Positions 9,195 to 17,566 are shown, numbered from the stretch's first letter. The stretch is DNA of 64,000 nt from Anaerolineae bacterium (GCA_021324435.1 JAJPIZ010000028.1:62001-126000), one strand, 5' to 3'. Program-made: numbers and translations. The notes: a model not told the origin generated them from the sequence alone.

Positions 9195-10520
9195 CTACTT
9201 CTCCACCAACGCGCCTTCACCTTCAAATAAATGTTCCGCTTCCGTGCCCGGCAGTGGTTTGGGTAATCTCATGGCGCGCACCACGAGATCGGTCAACGCC
9301 GTAATTCTCACATTCAAGTTGTAATGCTCATTCAGATCGCCGATTTGCAGACGGCAATTCTCGCAGGCCGCCACGACCACGCGCGCACCGGTCTTCTTGA
9401 TTTGATCCGCCTTGGGTTTGCCCGCCGCGAGCCGCCGTTCGGTGTATTCGGCGAGAGCAACCAGTCCGCCACCGCCGCCACAACAAATTGCCTCGGCTTT
9501 ATTGGGAGTCATCTCACGGAAGTCGGTGGTGATTTTGTTCAACACATAGCGCGGCTCTTCAATTAATCCGCCATTGCGCGCCAGGTTGCACGAGTCATGA
9601 TACGTCACGCCTTCAGGGATGGCGGTTGGGTCCACTTTGATTTTGCCGTCCCGAATATATTCCGCCAGCACTTCGATCAACGAACGGACTTTGAAATCGA
9701 ACTGGCCCGCGAACCAATTCGGCACATCCCATCTGTATGAAGCATATGCATGTCCGCATTCAGCGATGACGATTTCCTTCACACCCAAGCGGTTGGCTTC
9801 GTCCACGATGCGTTTTGCAACGGCTTTGGCGCGGTTTACATCCGCAAGAAATACGCCATAGTTCGCGGCTTCAAAAATCGAAAGAGTCCAATCTTCCTTT
9901 GCGGCGTTGAACACCACCGCGGGCGGCAGGATGGTATGAGCGCCTGCCAGCGGCACATACAAAATCTTCGTGCCCTGCTTTTCAACGGGAATGCTCGCGT
10001 TCGGATCACCGGTGATGTCGCGCAGTTGTTCTTCCATTTCCCTGATCTGCTCAAGGAACATATCTTTATAGAATGAGGGGTCTTTGCCTTTTTCAATCGC
10101 GGCGTCGGCCAGCATGACCAAAATTTCAGGAGCGTTGCCGGTCGCGGTTGCCATGGCGCGGATGGCGCGCATCATCAGCGGCGTATCCACGCCCAGCGGA
10201 CAATTGACCGTGCATCGTCTGCACAATGTGCACTGGCTGTAGGCCATCTCGGAGAGATTCGCGAGCGTGACCTCGTCGAGTTTCTTCGCGCCGGTCCACG
10301 CCGGAAAGACGCGGCTCAGGAAATCATGCTCGTAGCGATAGACATTTCGCAACTGTTCCGAGCGATACGCGGGAATGTGTTCCACCTTCGGCTCGGCGCG
10401 ATAGTAATGACAGGCCTCCGCGCACAGTCCACAGCGAGCACAGGCTTCCAATGCAGTTTCAAGCGGCTGATTGAGTTGCGCCTCGAGAGTCTTGAGAGCG
10501 AGTTCGATTGTTTCAGTCAT
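9195..10520 (-). CDS. DsrK/HdrD-like iron-sulfur oxidoreductase
   Basis: A 441-residue cytoplasmic Fe-S protein. Two [4Fe-4S] motifs are complete: C27-C30-C33-C37 (CARCGLCAEAC) and C97-C100-C103-C107 (CTLCRRCTVNC). Two CCG-type segments follow, YHDSCNLAR and AICCGGGGG, as in HdrD/DsrK where they hold the catalytic [4Fe-4S] centre that handles disulfides. It is encoded 9 nt after a DsrM-like membrane protein and downstream of TusA and DsrE2, so the likely role is moving electrons between the quinone pool and a thiol/persulfide carried by those proteins. GlpC-like or lactate-utilisation subunits share the motifs, but the context favours sulfur chemistry. No dsrAB or hdrABC genes are in the window. 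Confidence 0.8.
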   Translation of the reverse strand: MTETIELALKTLEAQLNQPLETALEACARCGLCAEACHYYRAEPKVEHIPAYRSEQLRNVYRYEHDFLSRVFPAWTGAKKLDEVTLANLSEMAYSQCTLCRRCTVNCPLGVDTPLMMRAIRAMATATGNAPEILVMLADAAIEKGKDPSFYKDMFLEQIREMEEQLRDITGDPNASIPVEKQGTKILYVPLAGAHTILPPAVVFNAAKEDWTLSIFEAANYGVFLADVNRAKAVAKRIVDEANRLGVKEIVIAECGHAYASYRWDVPNWFAGQFDFKVRSLIEVLAEYIRDGKIKVDPTAIPEGVTYHDSCNLARNGGLIEEPRYVLNKITTDFREMTPNKAEAICCGGGGGLVALAEYTERRLAAGKPKADQIKKTGARVVVAACENCRLQIGDLNEHYNLNVRITALTDLVVRAMRLPKPLPGTEAEHLFEGEGALVEK

Positions 10521-10529
10521 GGCAGGCCT

Positions 10530-11165
10530 CTACTTTGCTGTTTCGGGATGCGGGAAAACCGCGCGGCGTCCGAAGAACTTTCCAAAGAATGTGCGCGAGA
10601 AAAAGAAATATAAACAGTGGCGGATTTTTCCAAGCGGCATGTAGGCCAGCGTGATCGCGGACAAAATATAGAACGCGACCAGGAACGCTTCATTCCAGAC
10701 GGCCAGAGCGGATACCGCCATCCAAACCGTCACCAGCCAGACGGCAAAATGATCGTCGGGAATCGAGAGTCCGCGCAGGTTATGTTCGGTGAGTCGCATG
10801 ACGCCGCCTGCCGCGCCGAGCAAGGATCCGATTCCAAGCACGACCGTCAGCGACAGATTCAAAACCGCGGGCAAGAAGCCCCAAAACGGGCTGACGATCA
10901 GCGCGCCGATGGCAGTGAAAATTCCAATGTGGAAGCCGATGCCGCGCAGATAGGCAATCATGTGAAGGCGAGTCGATTCTTTGGCCCATGGCATCATGCC
11001 AAGGGTGAACGCGTAGGTGACTCCATGTTGTGGATTGCCTTTGAGTGGAGATTTATCGGCGGGCAGGGCGCGGCGTTTGGTCTCAGCGTAGCGGCGGTAA
11101 ATTCCGTAGACGCCCGCTAAAAGTCCCGCGAGAGCGAGGAACTGTGAGAACATGAGCATGTTCAT
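10530..11165 (-). CDS. DsrM/NarI-like membrane cytochrome subunit
   Basis: A 211-residue protein with about five membrane helices. Histidines H68, H79, H128 and H139 lie near helix ends and could ligate two b haems, as in NarI/DsrM gamma subunits. Because the Fe-S partner is encoded immediately downstream, this protein is expected to link it to menaquinone. It is shorter than DsrM (over 300 residues) and the N-terminal half carries only one helix, so it is a minimal or divergent version. Haem binding is inferred from histidine placement only. Confidence 0.65.
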   Translation of the reverse strand: MNMLMFSQFLALAGLLAGVYGIYRRYAETKRRALPADKSPLKGNPQHGVTYAFTLGMMPWAKESTRLHMIAYLRGIGFHIGIFTAIGALIVSPFWGFLPAVLNLSLTVVLGIGSLLGAAGGVMRLTEHNLRGLSIPDDHFAVWLVTVWMAVSALAVWNEAFLVAFYILSAITLAYMPLGKIRHCLYFFFSRTFFGKFFGRRAVFPHPETAK

Positions 11166-11236
11166 ATCTGCATATCCATATATTCAATCAATTTTTTATG
11201 CCCGTCATCCTGAAGACGACGGGCATATCACCGCGC

Positions 11237-11473
11237 CTACTTGGCGCGTTTGACGACGAAGCGAATGTCTTTCTCGCGCTTCTCGAGTTCGACCAGTTCA
11301 TTGCCGCTGGTGCGCGCCCAGGCCGGGATGTCGGCCATCACACCCGGATCAGTGGCAACTGCTTCAACCGTTTGGCCGACCTTCACCTGCTTCATGGCCA
11401 TGGCGATCTTGACCACCGGCATCGGGCACAGCAGGCCTTTGAAATCCAAAGAGAGAGCGGGTTTATCTGTCAT
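11237..11473 (-). CDS. tusA: TusA/SirA-family sulfur carrier protein
   Basis: A 78-residue protein with the family hallmark LDFKGLLCPMPVVK, where C16 in CPMP is the persulfide-carrying cysteine. TusA proteins pass sulfane sulfur to DsrE-type or thiouridylation partners. It lies between DsrE2 (25 nt upstream) and the DsrM/DsrK-like pair. AAAGGAG precedes the ATG. A 9-bp hairpin (ATGCCCGTC/GACGGGCAT, 11198-11226) in the following gap could separate expression of the membrane pair. Confidence 0.93.
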   Translation of the reverse strand: MTDKPALSLDFKGLLCPMPVVKIAMAMKQVKVGQTVEAVATDPGVMADIPAWARTSGNELVELEKREKDIRFVVKRAK

Positions 11474-11497
11474 TTTTGCTCCTTTGCGAATGAAAGA

Positions 11498-11977
11498 CTA
11501 AATGAAATACTGAATGCTTGATTCGTTGGCATGTTCCAGCATGACTGCCACACCAACTGGCTCTTCGGCTTCCGGAATCAGATCGCTGCAACTGATCTCC
11601 ATTACATCCATGCTCATCTGGCATGGAATGAGATGAACGCCCAGGGCAATGGCCGCCTCGCGCAGTTCATTCAACGGTGTGACGCCGTGCATCTTCATCA
11701 TCAGTTTGAACATCCAGCGCCCCATCCCACCCATGTTCAAACGCGAGGGGCCGATCGCGTCCACGCCGCCGCGGTTCATCACGCCCAACATGCGCCCGAA
11801 GATACTCTTGCCCGTCAGGTTGCCCCTCTGGATGGCCTTGAGTCCCCAGAACGTGAAGAACATGATGACTTCCATCCCCGCCGCGGCCGCGCCGTTGGCG
11901 ATGATGTAAGCGGCCATGACTTTGTCCATGTCGCCGCTCAGGACGACCAGCGTCATTTTGTTCTTTTTCTCGATCAT
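11498..11977 (-). CDS. DsrE2-like sulfurtransferase (DsrE/DsrF/DrsH family)
   Basis: A 159-residue protein. I place the start at ATG 11977 (MIEKKNKMTL) because GGAGG lies 5 nt upstream; a TTG 15 nt earlier is unlikely. It has the DsrE fold: VVLSGDMDKVMAAYIIANGAAAAG at the N-terminus, a hydrophobic FFTFWGL segment, and the conserved cysteine C124 in LIPCQMSMDVM, with a further C135. DsrE2 proteins accept sulfur from rhodanese or TusA and are often membrane associated. Gene order DsrE2-TusA is typical of sulfur-trafficking clusters in sulfur oxidisers. Confidence 0.87.
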   Translation of the reverse strand: MIEKKNKMTLVVLSGDMDKVMAAYIIANGAAAAGMEVIMFFTFWGLKAIQRGNLTGKSIFGRMLGVMNRGGVDAIGPSRLNMGGMGRWMFKLMMKMHGVTPLNELREAAIALGVHLIPCQMSMDVMEISCSDLIPEAEEPVGVAVMLEHANESSIQYFI

Positions 11978-12013
11978 TTCTGCCTCCGTCAAAAGGTATC
12001 GCGCCTGCGCGCG

Positions 12014-12346
12014 TTATGCAATTGCCTCGGCTAACTCAGCGCGCTTCGCCAGCATATCGCGCATGGCGGCGCGCAGTAAATCCAAAGCTTGAACCAATCG
12101 TTTATCGCCAAGGCTGTAAACGACCACCGTCCCATTCCGTTTGGTGGTGACCATGCCACGCTCGCGTAAAACTTTCAGGTGACGCGAGATCAGCGGCTGC
12201 GACATATCCAATTCGTTGCACAACTCGGTCACATTGCGCGGGCTTTGCGAGAGTGTATACAAAATCATGATGCGAGTCGGATCCGCCAGCCCGGCGCAAA
12301 TCTCGGCATGCAATTGGTTCACTTCCGTTTCGAGCGTTTTGTTCAT
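12014..12346 (-). CDS. ArsR-family transcriptional repressor
   Basis: A 110-residue winged-helix protein. The recognition region DMSQPLISRHLKVLRERGMV is typical of ArsR/SmtB. The metal-binding ELCVC motif is replaced by ELCNEL with a single cysteine (C43); a second cysteine is C17. That pattern does not match a classic arsenite or zinc site, and the C-terminal helix has no cysteine, so a BigR/SqrR-type persulfide switch would have to use C17 and C43. It heads the sulfur operon and has a perfect dyad 20 nt upstream, so autoregulation of the whole operon is likely. Confidence 0.85.
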   Translation of the reverse strand: MNKTLETEVNQLHAEICAGLADPTRIMILYTLSQSPRNVTELCNELDMSQPLISRHLKVLRERGMVTTKRNGTVVVYSLGDKRLVQALDLLRAAMRDMLAKRAELAEAIA

Positions 12347-12365
12347 CGCGTTACCCTTTCAGAAC

Positions 12366-12385
12366 TATATGCAAATAAGCATATA
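12366..12385 (-). promoter_or_regulatory. Dyad operator upstream of the ArsR-led operon
   Basis: A perfect inverted repeat TATATGC-AAATAA-GCATATA lies 20 nt upstream of the regulator ATG. Its size and AT-rich centre fit ArsR/SmtB operators, which overlap their promoters. Confidence 0.65.
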
Positions 12386-12465
12386 TTTCAATTTGAAGCA
12401 TACTCAGGTATGGTCTTTGCTCACAATGCGGAGTGTCATAGGAACGGGGGACTAAAAGTAATTAT

Positions 12466-12481
12466 TGTGAAATAATTCACA
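12466..12481. promoter_or_regulatory. CRP-type binding site between divergent genes
   Basis: TGTGA-AATAAT-TCACA is a perfect match to the TGTGA-N6-TCACA consensus of CRP-family regulators. It lies about 120 nt from the ArsR gene start and 40 nt from the transporter start. No CRP-family gene is in the window, so the regulator is inferred. Confidence 0.5.
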
Positions 12482-12520
12482 ACTTCACTTGTACAACCCG
12501 TACTTTTTTGTTGGACAAAG

Positions 12521-13753
12521 ATGCGTCTGGGTTTCATGATATGCTTGCCCCCTATGCACCTTCGCACTCAACTTTTTATTGTCACGCTTTTACGAATCAT
12601 CCTGAATACATTGCACAGGATGGTGTATCCGTTCCTGTCCATCTTCGCGCAAGGTCTCGGCGTGGATGTTCGCACGCTTTCTTTTGCGTTGACCGGACGC
12701 AACATGGCTGGGATCTTCAGCCCTGCCCTGGCTCCGATAGCCGATCAGCGCGGACGAAAATTCGCCATGCTGGCCGGCATTGCCACTTTCATCATCGGTG
12801 TTGGTTCAGTCGCAATTGCTCCGAATATTTTCACATTGTCCATCGCTTTGATCTTTGGTATTTTCAGCAAGTCCATGTTCGACCCGGGGATGCAGGCGTA
12901 CTTTGGCGACCGCGTCGCGTACGAACAACGCGGCACCACGCTGGCGATTACAGAAATGGCATGGTCGCTGTCGTTCATCGTTGGAGTCCCACTGATGGGA
13001 TTGCTGATCGCGCGCTTCGGCTGGTCCGCCCCTTTCCCCGTCCTCACCGGCCTCAGCCTCCTGATGTTTGCAATTATCTGGTGGATGATTCCAAAACAGG
13101 ACACGCATCACGAACCGACAAACGCTTCGCGCCAAAACTGGCGGGCGGCGCTGACTTCCGTGCCGGTGTTGGCGGGCGCGTCCATCGCGTTCTGGTCGAG
13201 CGCGGCCAATGAACTGGTCAACATCATTTTTGGGGTGTGGCTTGAAGATTCGTTCGGCTTGAAGATCGCGGCTTTGGCCGGCGCGTCCGCCGTCATTGGG
13301 CTGGCCGAATTGAGCGGAGAGGGAGCCGTCGCGCTCAGCACAGATCGGATCGGGAAGCCGCGCGCCGTCGCGATTGGTTTGACGCTTTGCATCTTCGCAT
13401 CCATTCTTTTGCCGTTCATTGGACGCACGGAAATCGGCGCGCTGGCCGGGCTTTTCTTTTTCTACATCGCTTTTGAATACATGGTGGTCAGTCAACTGCC
13501 GATGATGACCGAAATTATGCCAAAGGCGCGCGCCACGACTATTGCATTGAACCTGCTCGGTTTCAGCCTCGGACGTTCCCTCGGCGCGTTGATCTCGACT
13601 TTCATTTACGAACGCTCCGGTTTTTTGGCTGTCACTTTGGTTGCAACGCTCTTCAACGTCTGCGCGGTGCTGGCGCTCGCAGAGATGCAAAAGAAAATCG
13701 TGATCCTGCCGCGTCTGCTTGCCATTTTCAAACAGACTCCGCACGCGGACTGA
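12521..13753 (+). CDS. Major facilitator superfamily transporter
   Basis: A 410-residue protein with about 12 membrane helices and the MFS loop motif between helices 2 and 3 (APIADQRGRKFAML). The N-terminal start could be ATG 12554 (MHLRTQLFIV), which would begin directly at helix 1; ATG 12521 has a weak GGACAAAG site, so both are possible. Substrate unknown; the sequence looks like drug/sugar-phosphate-type MFS exporters. It is divergent from the sulfur operon, and a CRP-type site lies between them. Confidence 0.85.
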   Translation: MRLGFMICLPPMHLRTQLFIVTLLRIILNTLHRMVYPFLSIFAQGLGVDVRTLSFALTGRNMAGIFSPALAPIADQRGRKFAMLAGIATFIIGVGSVAIAPNIFTLSIALIFGIFSKSMFDPGMQAYFGDRVAYEQRGTTLAITEMAWSLSFIVGVPLMGLLIARFGWSAPFPVLTGLSLLMFAIIWWMIPKQDTHHEPTNASRQNWRAALTSVPVLAGASIAFWSSAANELVNIIFGVWLEDSFGLKIAALAGASAVIGLAELSGEGAVALSTDRIGKPRAVAIGLTLCIFASILLPFIGRTEIGALAGLFFFYIAFEYMVVSQLPMMTEIMPKARATTIALNLLGFSLGRSLGALISTFIYERSGFLAVTLVATLFNVCAVLALAEMQKKIVILPRLLAIFKQTPHAD

Positions 13754-13791
13754 TATAATCGAAAAAATTTCACAGACGAAAGATTCATTCG

Positions 13792-14400
13792 ATGACTTCG
13801 ACTCCGACCAAACTCACGCGCGGCAAAGGTTTGCTTGAACCTATGCTCGCACAACTTCGCACAAAACGCGCCAACCGCCTCATTCCCGCGGACCTGCGAG
13901 CGGGCCGCATTCTCGACATCGGGTGCGGGTCCTTTCCTTATTTCCTCTCTCATACCTCCTTTCAGGAAAAATTCGCGGTGGACCAATTGCCCATGCCAAA
14001 AGAGACCGCCGCGCAAAACCGAATCGAGTTCTTCACGCTCGATCTCAACAAAGCGCCAAAGCTCCCTTTTGAAGATAACTTCTTTAGCATTGTCACCCTG
14101 CTGGCTGTCGTCGAACACCTGAATCCAGATAGCATGGCTTTGCTCTTTCGCGAGAGCCGGCGCGTGCTCAAGCCGGGTGGCATGACCATTCTCACCACGC
14201 CCGCCGCCTGGTCGGACGGACTGCTCAAGTTCATGGCGCGCATCAATTTGGTCAGTGCGGAGGAAATCCATGAACACGCTTTCGCTTATACTCTGCCTTT
14301 GCTCGGCTGGCACTTCGGTCAGGCCGGGTTTGAAATGACCAAAGTCAAGTTCGGTTATTTCGAGTTTATGCTCAACATGTGGGCCACAGCACAGAAATAA
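13792..14400 (+). CDS. Class I SAM-dependent methyltransferase
   Basis: A 202-residue protein with the Rossmann motif I ILDIGCGSFPYF (residues about 38-49), an acidic motif near 60-65 (FAVDQLPMP), and the Methyltransf_11-type post-motif VVEHLNPDSMALLFRESRRVLKPGGMTILTTP. Substrate unknown; the family covers lipids, quinones and small metabolites. It begins 38 nt after the transporter gene and may be co-transcribed with it. Confidence 0.85.
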   Translation: MTSTPTKLTRGKGLLEPMLAQLRTKRANRLIPADLRAGRILDIGCGSFPYFLSHTSFQEKFAVDQLPMPKETAAQNRIEFFTLDLNKAPKLPFEDNFFSIVTLLAVVEHLNPDSMALLFRESRRVLKPGGMTILTTPAAWSDGLLKFMARINLVSAEEIHEHAFAYTLPLLGWHFGQAGFEMTKVKFGYFEFMLNMWATAQK

Positions 14401-14445
14401 TTCACAAACATCACACTCAAGAGCATTTTGTGGACGCGGACAAGC

Positions 14446-14496
14446 GCGGATGAACGCAGAGCAATAGAAAAATCCACGTTTTCCGCGTTCATCCGC
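14446..14496. repeat. Inverted repeat of GCGGATGAACGC
   Basis: Perfect 12-nt arms GCGGATGAACGC (14446-14457) and GCGTTCATCCGC (14485-14496), extended outward by GGACGCGG/CCGCGTCC-like sequence. It lies in the 209-nt gap between the methyltransferase and the glycosyltransferase; apart from it I see no gene in that gap. Confidence 0.7.
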
Positions 14497-14609
14497 GTCC
14501 AAATATGGGATGATGATCTTTACTCTTTCCACTTTTACAATCTTTTTACATTTAGGCCAAACGGAACTAACACCCGCATGGTTTCATTGGGGCAGAAAGG
14601 AAGGAAACC

Positions 14610-16613
14610 ATGAACCCACAAAAGACTCGCTGGTATCACTATCTCACACTCATTGCAATCCTCGGGGTTGCACTCTTCTTCCGCGTCTACAACATCCAGG
14701 CAGTTGGGTATGGGAATTTATATTACGCCTCCACGGTTTTCTCAATGATGACGAGCGCGAAGAATTTCTTCTTCGCTTCGTTCGACCCCGCCGGTTTTGT
14801 CACTGTGGACAAGCCCCCGCTTGGATTTATGATCCAAGCCCTCAGCGCGTCCATTTTTGGATTTGAGGGCTGGGCACTTTTGCTTCCGGAAATCCTCGCG
14901 GGTGTGCTAGCCTGCCTCGTGTTGTATTGGCTTGTGCGCCACTATTATGGTCCGAACGCGGGACTGATCGCCGCGCTGATTCTGGCGGTCACGCCCATTG
15001 CGGTCGCGACGGATCGCAACAACACCGTAGACTCACTGCTGATGTTCACACTTTTATTGTCAGCAGTTGCGGTCGCGCTTGCCGCGGAAAAAGGCTCGCT
15101 CAAATGGCTTCTTGGCGGCGCAATCTTCATCGGCCTTGGCTTTAACATCAAGCAATTGCAAGCCTACATGATTCTGCCCGCATTTTATGGCCTGTATCTG
15201 CTCGCGGCGAAAACAACTTGGTTTAGAAAATTCTCACATCTCGCGCTGGCGACCCTCGTGATCGTCGTCATCTCTTTCGCGTGGGTGGCGGCAGTTGACT
15301 TGACTCCTGCCGATCAACGTCCATACATTGGATCGAGTCAGAACAACACGGTGACCGAACTCATCACCGGCCACAACGGACTCGAACGTATGGGGCAAAT
15401 CGCGATTTGGCTTGGACTCAAGTCGCAAGCAGGCAAACCAGACGATGGATTCGCTTCGCAACCGCCCTCGAACCCGCCTCCGTCAAATCAGAATGGATTC
15501 GTCCCTCAAGGCCGTCCTCCGTTTCCCCCGCCAAATAGACTCGGCCCCAACGCGCAAATCCGGCCTCCGCTCAATGCGCCCAACCAGCCTGATGGACCAA
15601 ACAACAATGGCCCAATGGGAAATGAGACTGGCGCCGCATCTGCGACGCGTCTCTTCAATCAACAACTCGTGGGGCAAGTCTCGTGGCTTCTGCCTTTGGC
15701 TTTGTTCATGATGCTGGCGCTCCTCTTGCGCAACAAATGGACCTGGCCGCTGAATCAAGATATGCAATTCGTTTTGTTCTGGGGTTTGTGGCTGATTCCC
15801 ATGGCGATCTTCTTCAGCTATGCGGGCTTGTTCCATCGCTACTATCTTGAGATGCTGGCGCCTGCGGTCGCGGCATTGGCCGGCGCGGGACTCATGGCGC
15901 TGTGCGATGACTTCGTCGCGGGCCGCTGGCAGGGATGGCTTCTTCCAGCCGCGATCCTCGCCAGTGCGATCTTTGAATCGGCTGTGATCGCCGTGTACTT
16001 CGCGAGTTGGGCGGGATGGCTCGTGCCGTTGATTCTGTTTTTTGCAACGGTGGCCGCTCTCGGTCTCGCGCTGATGCGTTTGGTCCCGCCACTGATGAAT
16101 GTAGGCGCGCATCAAGTGTTGATCGTCGCGCTGGTCGCGTTGCTGGCCGCGCCGGTCTTGTGGTCAACGACTCCGTTGAACAGCGGCGACGTCGCCCTGC
16201 CACATGCAGGCCCCGACATCATCCATCAATCGCGCCCTGATGCGAATTTTGCGAACTACACGGAATTGGTGAATTATTTGCAAACCAATTCGAGCGGCGA
16301 GACGTATCTGGCCGCGGCGCAGAACGCAAACACCGCCGCGCCGATCATTTTGCTGACAGGCAGGCCCGTGATGGCGATAGGCGGCTTCACCGGCTCTGAC
16401 CCAATTTTGACCACGCAGGAATTTGCGGATTACGTCGCGCAAGGCAAACTGCGATTCGTTCTGCTCAACGATGACCGCCGCGGCGGACAGCAGATCGCGC
16501 AATGGGTGCAGACTTCATGCAATGTGGTTGACTCATCGTTGTGGCGCGGCTCGACGAACGCGCCAATGAAACCCGGGCCGGGAGGCCGATTGACTTTGTA
16601 CGATTGCAAGTGA
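14610..16613 (+). CDS. GT39-like (YkcB/ArnT-type) membrane glycosyltransferase
   Basis: A 667-residue protein with about 11-13 membrane helices. The first luminal loop has the acidic pattern of GT-C enzymes (VYNIQAVGYGNLYYASTVFSM) and the following SFDPAGFVTVDKPPLGFMIQ, the hallmark of the ArnT/PMT_2 fold that uses polyprenyl-phosphate sugars. The C-terminal soluble part (about 540-667) is typical of YkcB. Residues about 278-345 are an inserted low-complexity stretch rich in Pro, Asn, Gln and Gly (NPPPSNQNGF, PPFPPPNRLG). Function is likely transfer of a sugar to a cell-envelope acceptor. AGGAAGG precedes the start. Confidence 0.85.
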   Translation: MNPQKTRWYHYLTLIAILGVALFFRVYNIQAVGYGNLYYASTVFSMMTSAKNFFFASFDPAGFVTVDKPPLGFMIQALSASIFGFEGWALLLPEILAGVLACLVLYWLVRHYYGPNAGLIAALILAVTPIAVATDRNNTVDSLLMFTLLLSAVAVALAAEKGSLKWLLGGAIFIGLGFNIKQLQAYMILPAFYGLYLLAAKTTWFRKFSHLALATLVIVVISFAWVAAVDLTPADQRPYIGSSQNNTVTELITGHNGLERMGQIAIWLGLKSQAGKPDDGFASQPPSNPPPSNQNGFVPQGRPPFPPPNRLGPNAQIRPPLNAPNQPDGPNNNGPMGNETGAASATRLFNQQLVGQVSWLLPLALFMMLALLLRNKWTWPLNQDMQFVLFWGLWLIPMAIFFSYAGLFHRYYLEMLAPAVAALAGAGLMALCDDFVAGRWQGWLLPAAILASAIFESAVIAVYFASWAGWLVPLILFFATVAALGLALMRLVPPLMNVGAHQVLIVALVALLAAPVLWSTTPLNSGDVALPHAGPDIIHQSRPDANFANYTELVNYLQTNSSGETYLAAAQNANTAAPIILLTGRPVMAIGGFTGSDPILTTQEFADYVAQGKLRFVLLNDDRRGGQQIAQWVQTSCNVVDSSLWRGSTNAPMKPGPGGRLTLYDCK

Positions 16614-16690
16614 AGCGACAGCCGCTCCGCGAGGGGCAGTTTTATATTTTATGTCATTCCGTGATGTATAATTTCTCTACGGAGACAAAG

Positions 16691-17566
16691 ATGCCAAAGC
16701 AAAAACGAGAAGAAATCAAAATTGAATTTAAGCAGGCATTGAGAGAATTCGTTGAGACTCTCAAGAGTCATGTCTCCACACCTGATGACCAATGGACAAT
16801 TAAAGGCTTTATTGATGTTTTCCGCAACATTTACACAATTTCTGCTGATACAAAAATCGTTTCGAAAATTCTTGAGATCCATCTTTTTCCAAAATTGCTT
16901 GAATTCGCGAGCAAGAATAACTACCGCATTGTGCTGGCAGAACAACAAAACTATTATCCTGATCTATCCTTTGTAAAGGCCGATGATGAAAGCATTAAGT
17001 TCGCAGTTGACTTAAAAACGACCTACCGCCTTCCTGACAATCCTGAATTTTGCAATGGTTTCACCCTCGGTTCGCATGGAGAATATTTCATCAATCGTAA
17101 CAGCAATAAGAATATCCAATTCCCATATAACGAATATCTCGGGCACTTCTGCCTCGGCATTATTTACTCGCGCTCCGGCCCTGAGAAAAGTTATGAAGCC
17201 GAAACCCATCGTCTTGAAGAATTACAATCAATCACATCAGTGATTAACAATTTTCAGTTCTTCGTCCATGAAAAATGGGAAATCGCGAGCGACTATCAAG
17301 GTAGCTCGAATACAGCAAACATAGGCAGTATCACAAAAATCAGTGACCTGCTAGAAGGCAATGGCGTTTTCAAGGAACTCGGCGAAAAATGGTTTGATGA
17401 CTATTGGATGAACTATGGCAAAATTCAAACTACGAAACCAGACGGCAAAATAAAGAAAATTACATTGCTTAAAGAATTTTTGGTTTATCGCGGGAAAGAC
17501 CTAAAACTTGCCAACCCAATGGCTAGAAAACCTGCACGCAAGAACAACAGACGAGCACAAAAATGA
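16691..17566 (+). CDS. Type II restriction endonuclease, EcoRV family (predicted GATATC)
   Basis: A 291-residue nuclease. I start at ATG 16691 (GGAG 7 nt upstream); an upstream frame overlapping the previous gene is not used. From memory it aligns along its length with R.EcoRV: ADTKIVSKILE, QQNYYPDLSF, AVDLKTTY, NTANIGSI and LVYRGKD all have direct counterparts. The catalytic set of EcoRV (E45, D74, D90, K92) maps to E62, D91, D107 and K109, with identical spacing. The protein is about 45 residues longer than EcoRV, mostly at the N-terminus and the basic tail. It overlaps the methyltransferase start by 4 nt. Both genes are clearly more AT-rich than their neighbours, which suggests horizontal transfer. 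Confidence 0.93.
   Translation: MPKQKREEIKIEFKQALREFVETLKSHVSTPDDQWTIKGFIDVFRNIYTISADTKIVSKILEIHLFPKLLEFASKNNYRIVLAEQQNYYPDLSFVKADDESIKFAVDLKTTYRLPDNPEFCNGFTLGSHGEYFINRNSNKNIQFPYNEYLGHFCLGIIYSRSGPEKSYEAETHRLEELQSITSVINNFQFFVHEKWEIASDYQGSSNTANIGSITKISDLLEGNGVFKELGEKWFDDYWMNYGKIQTTKPDGKIKKITLLKEFLVYRGKDLKLANPMARKPARKNNRRAQK

Larger units (their letters stand above)
8738..9196. mobile_element. Putative inverted-repeat element carrying a four-helix-bundle gene
   Basis: Arms at 8738-8767 and 9167-9196 are complementary at about 24 of 30 positions; the inner 16 nt (ACAAGTCCAACAGGTC versus the reverse of GACCTGTTGAACTTGT) match at 15 of 16. The left arm overlaps the end of the upstream gene and the right arm reaches the stop codon of the convergent gene at 9195. 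The only content is the four-helix-bundle gene and a hairpin. No transposase. That it is or was mobile is inference. Confidence 0.5.
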
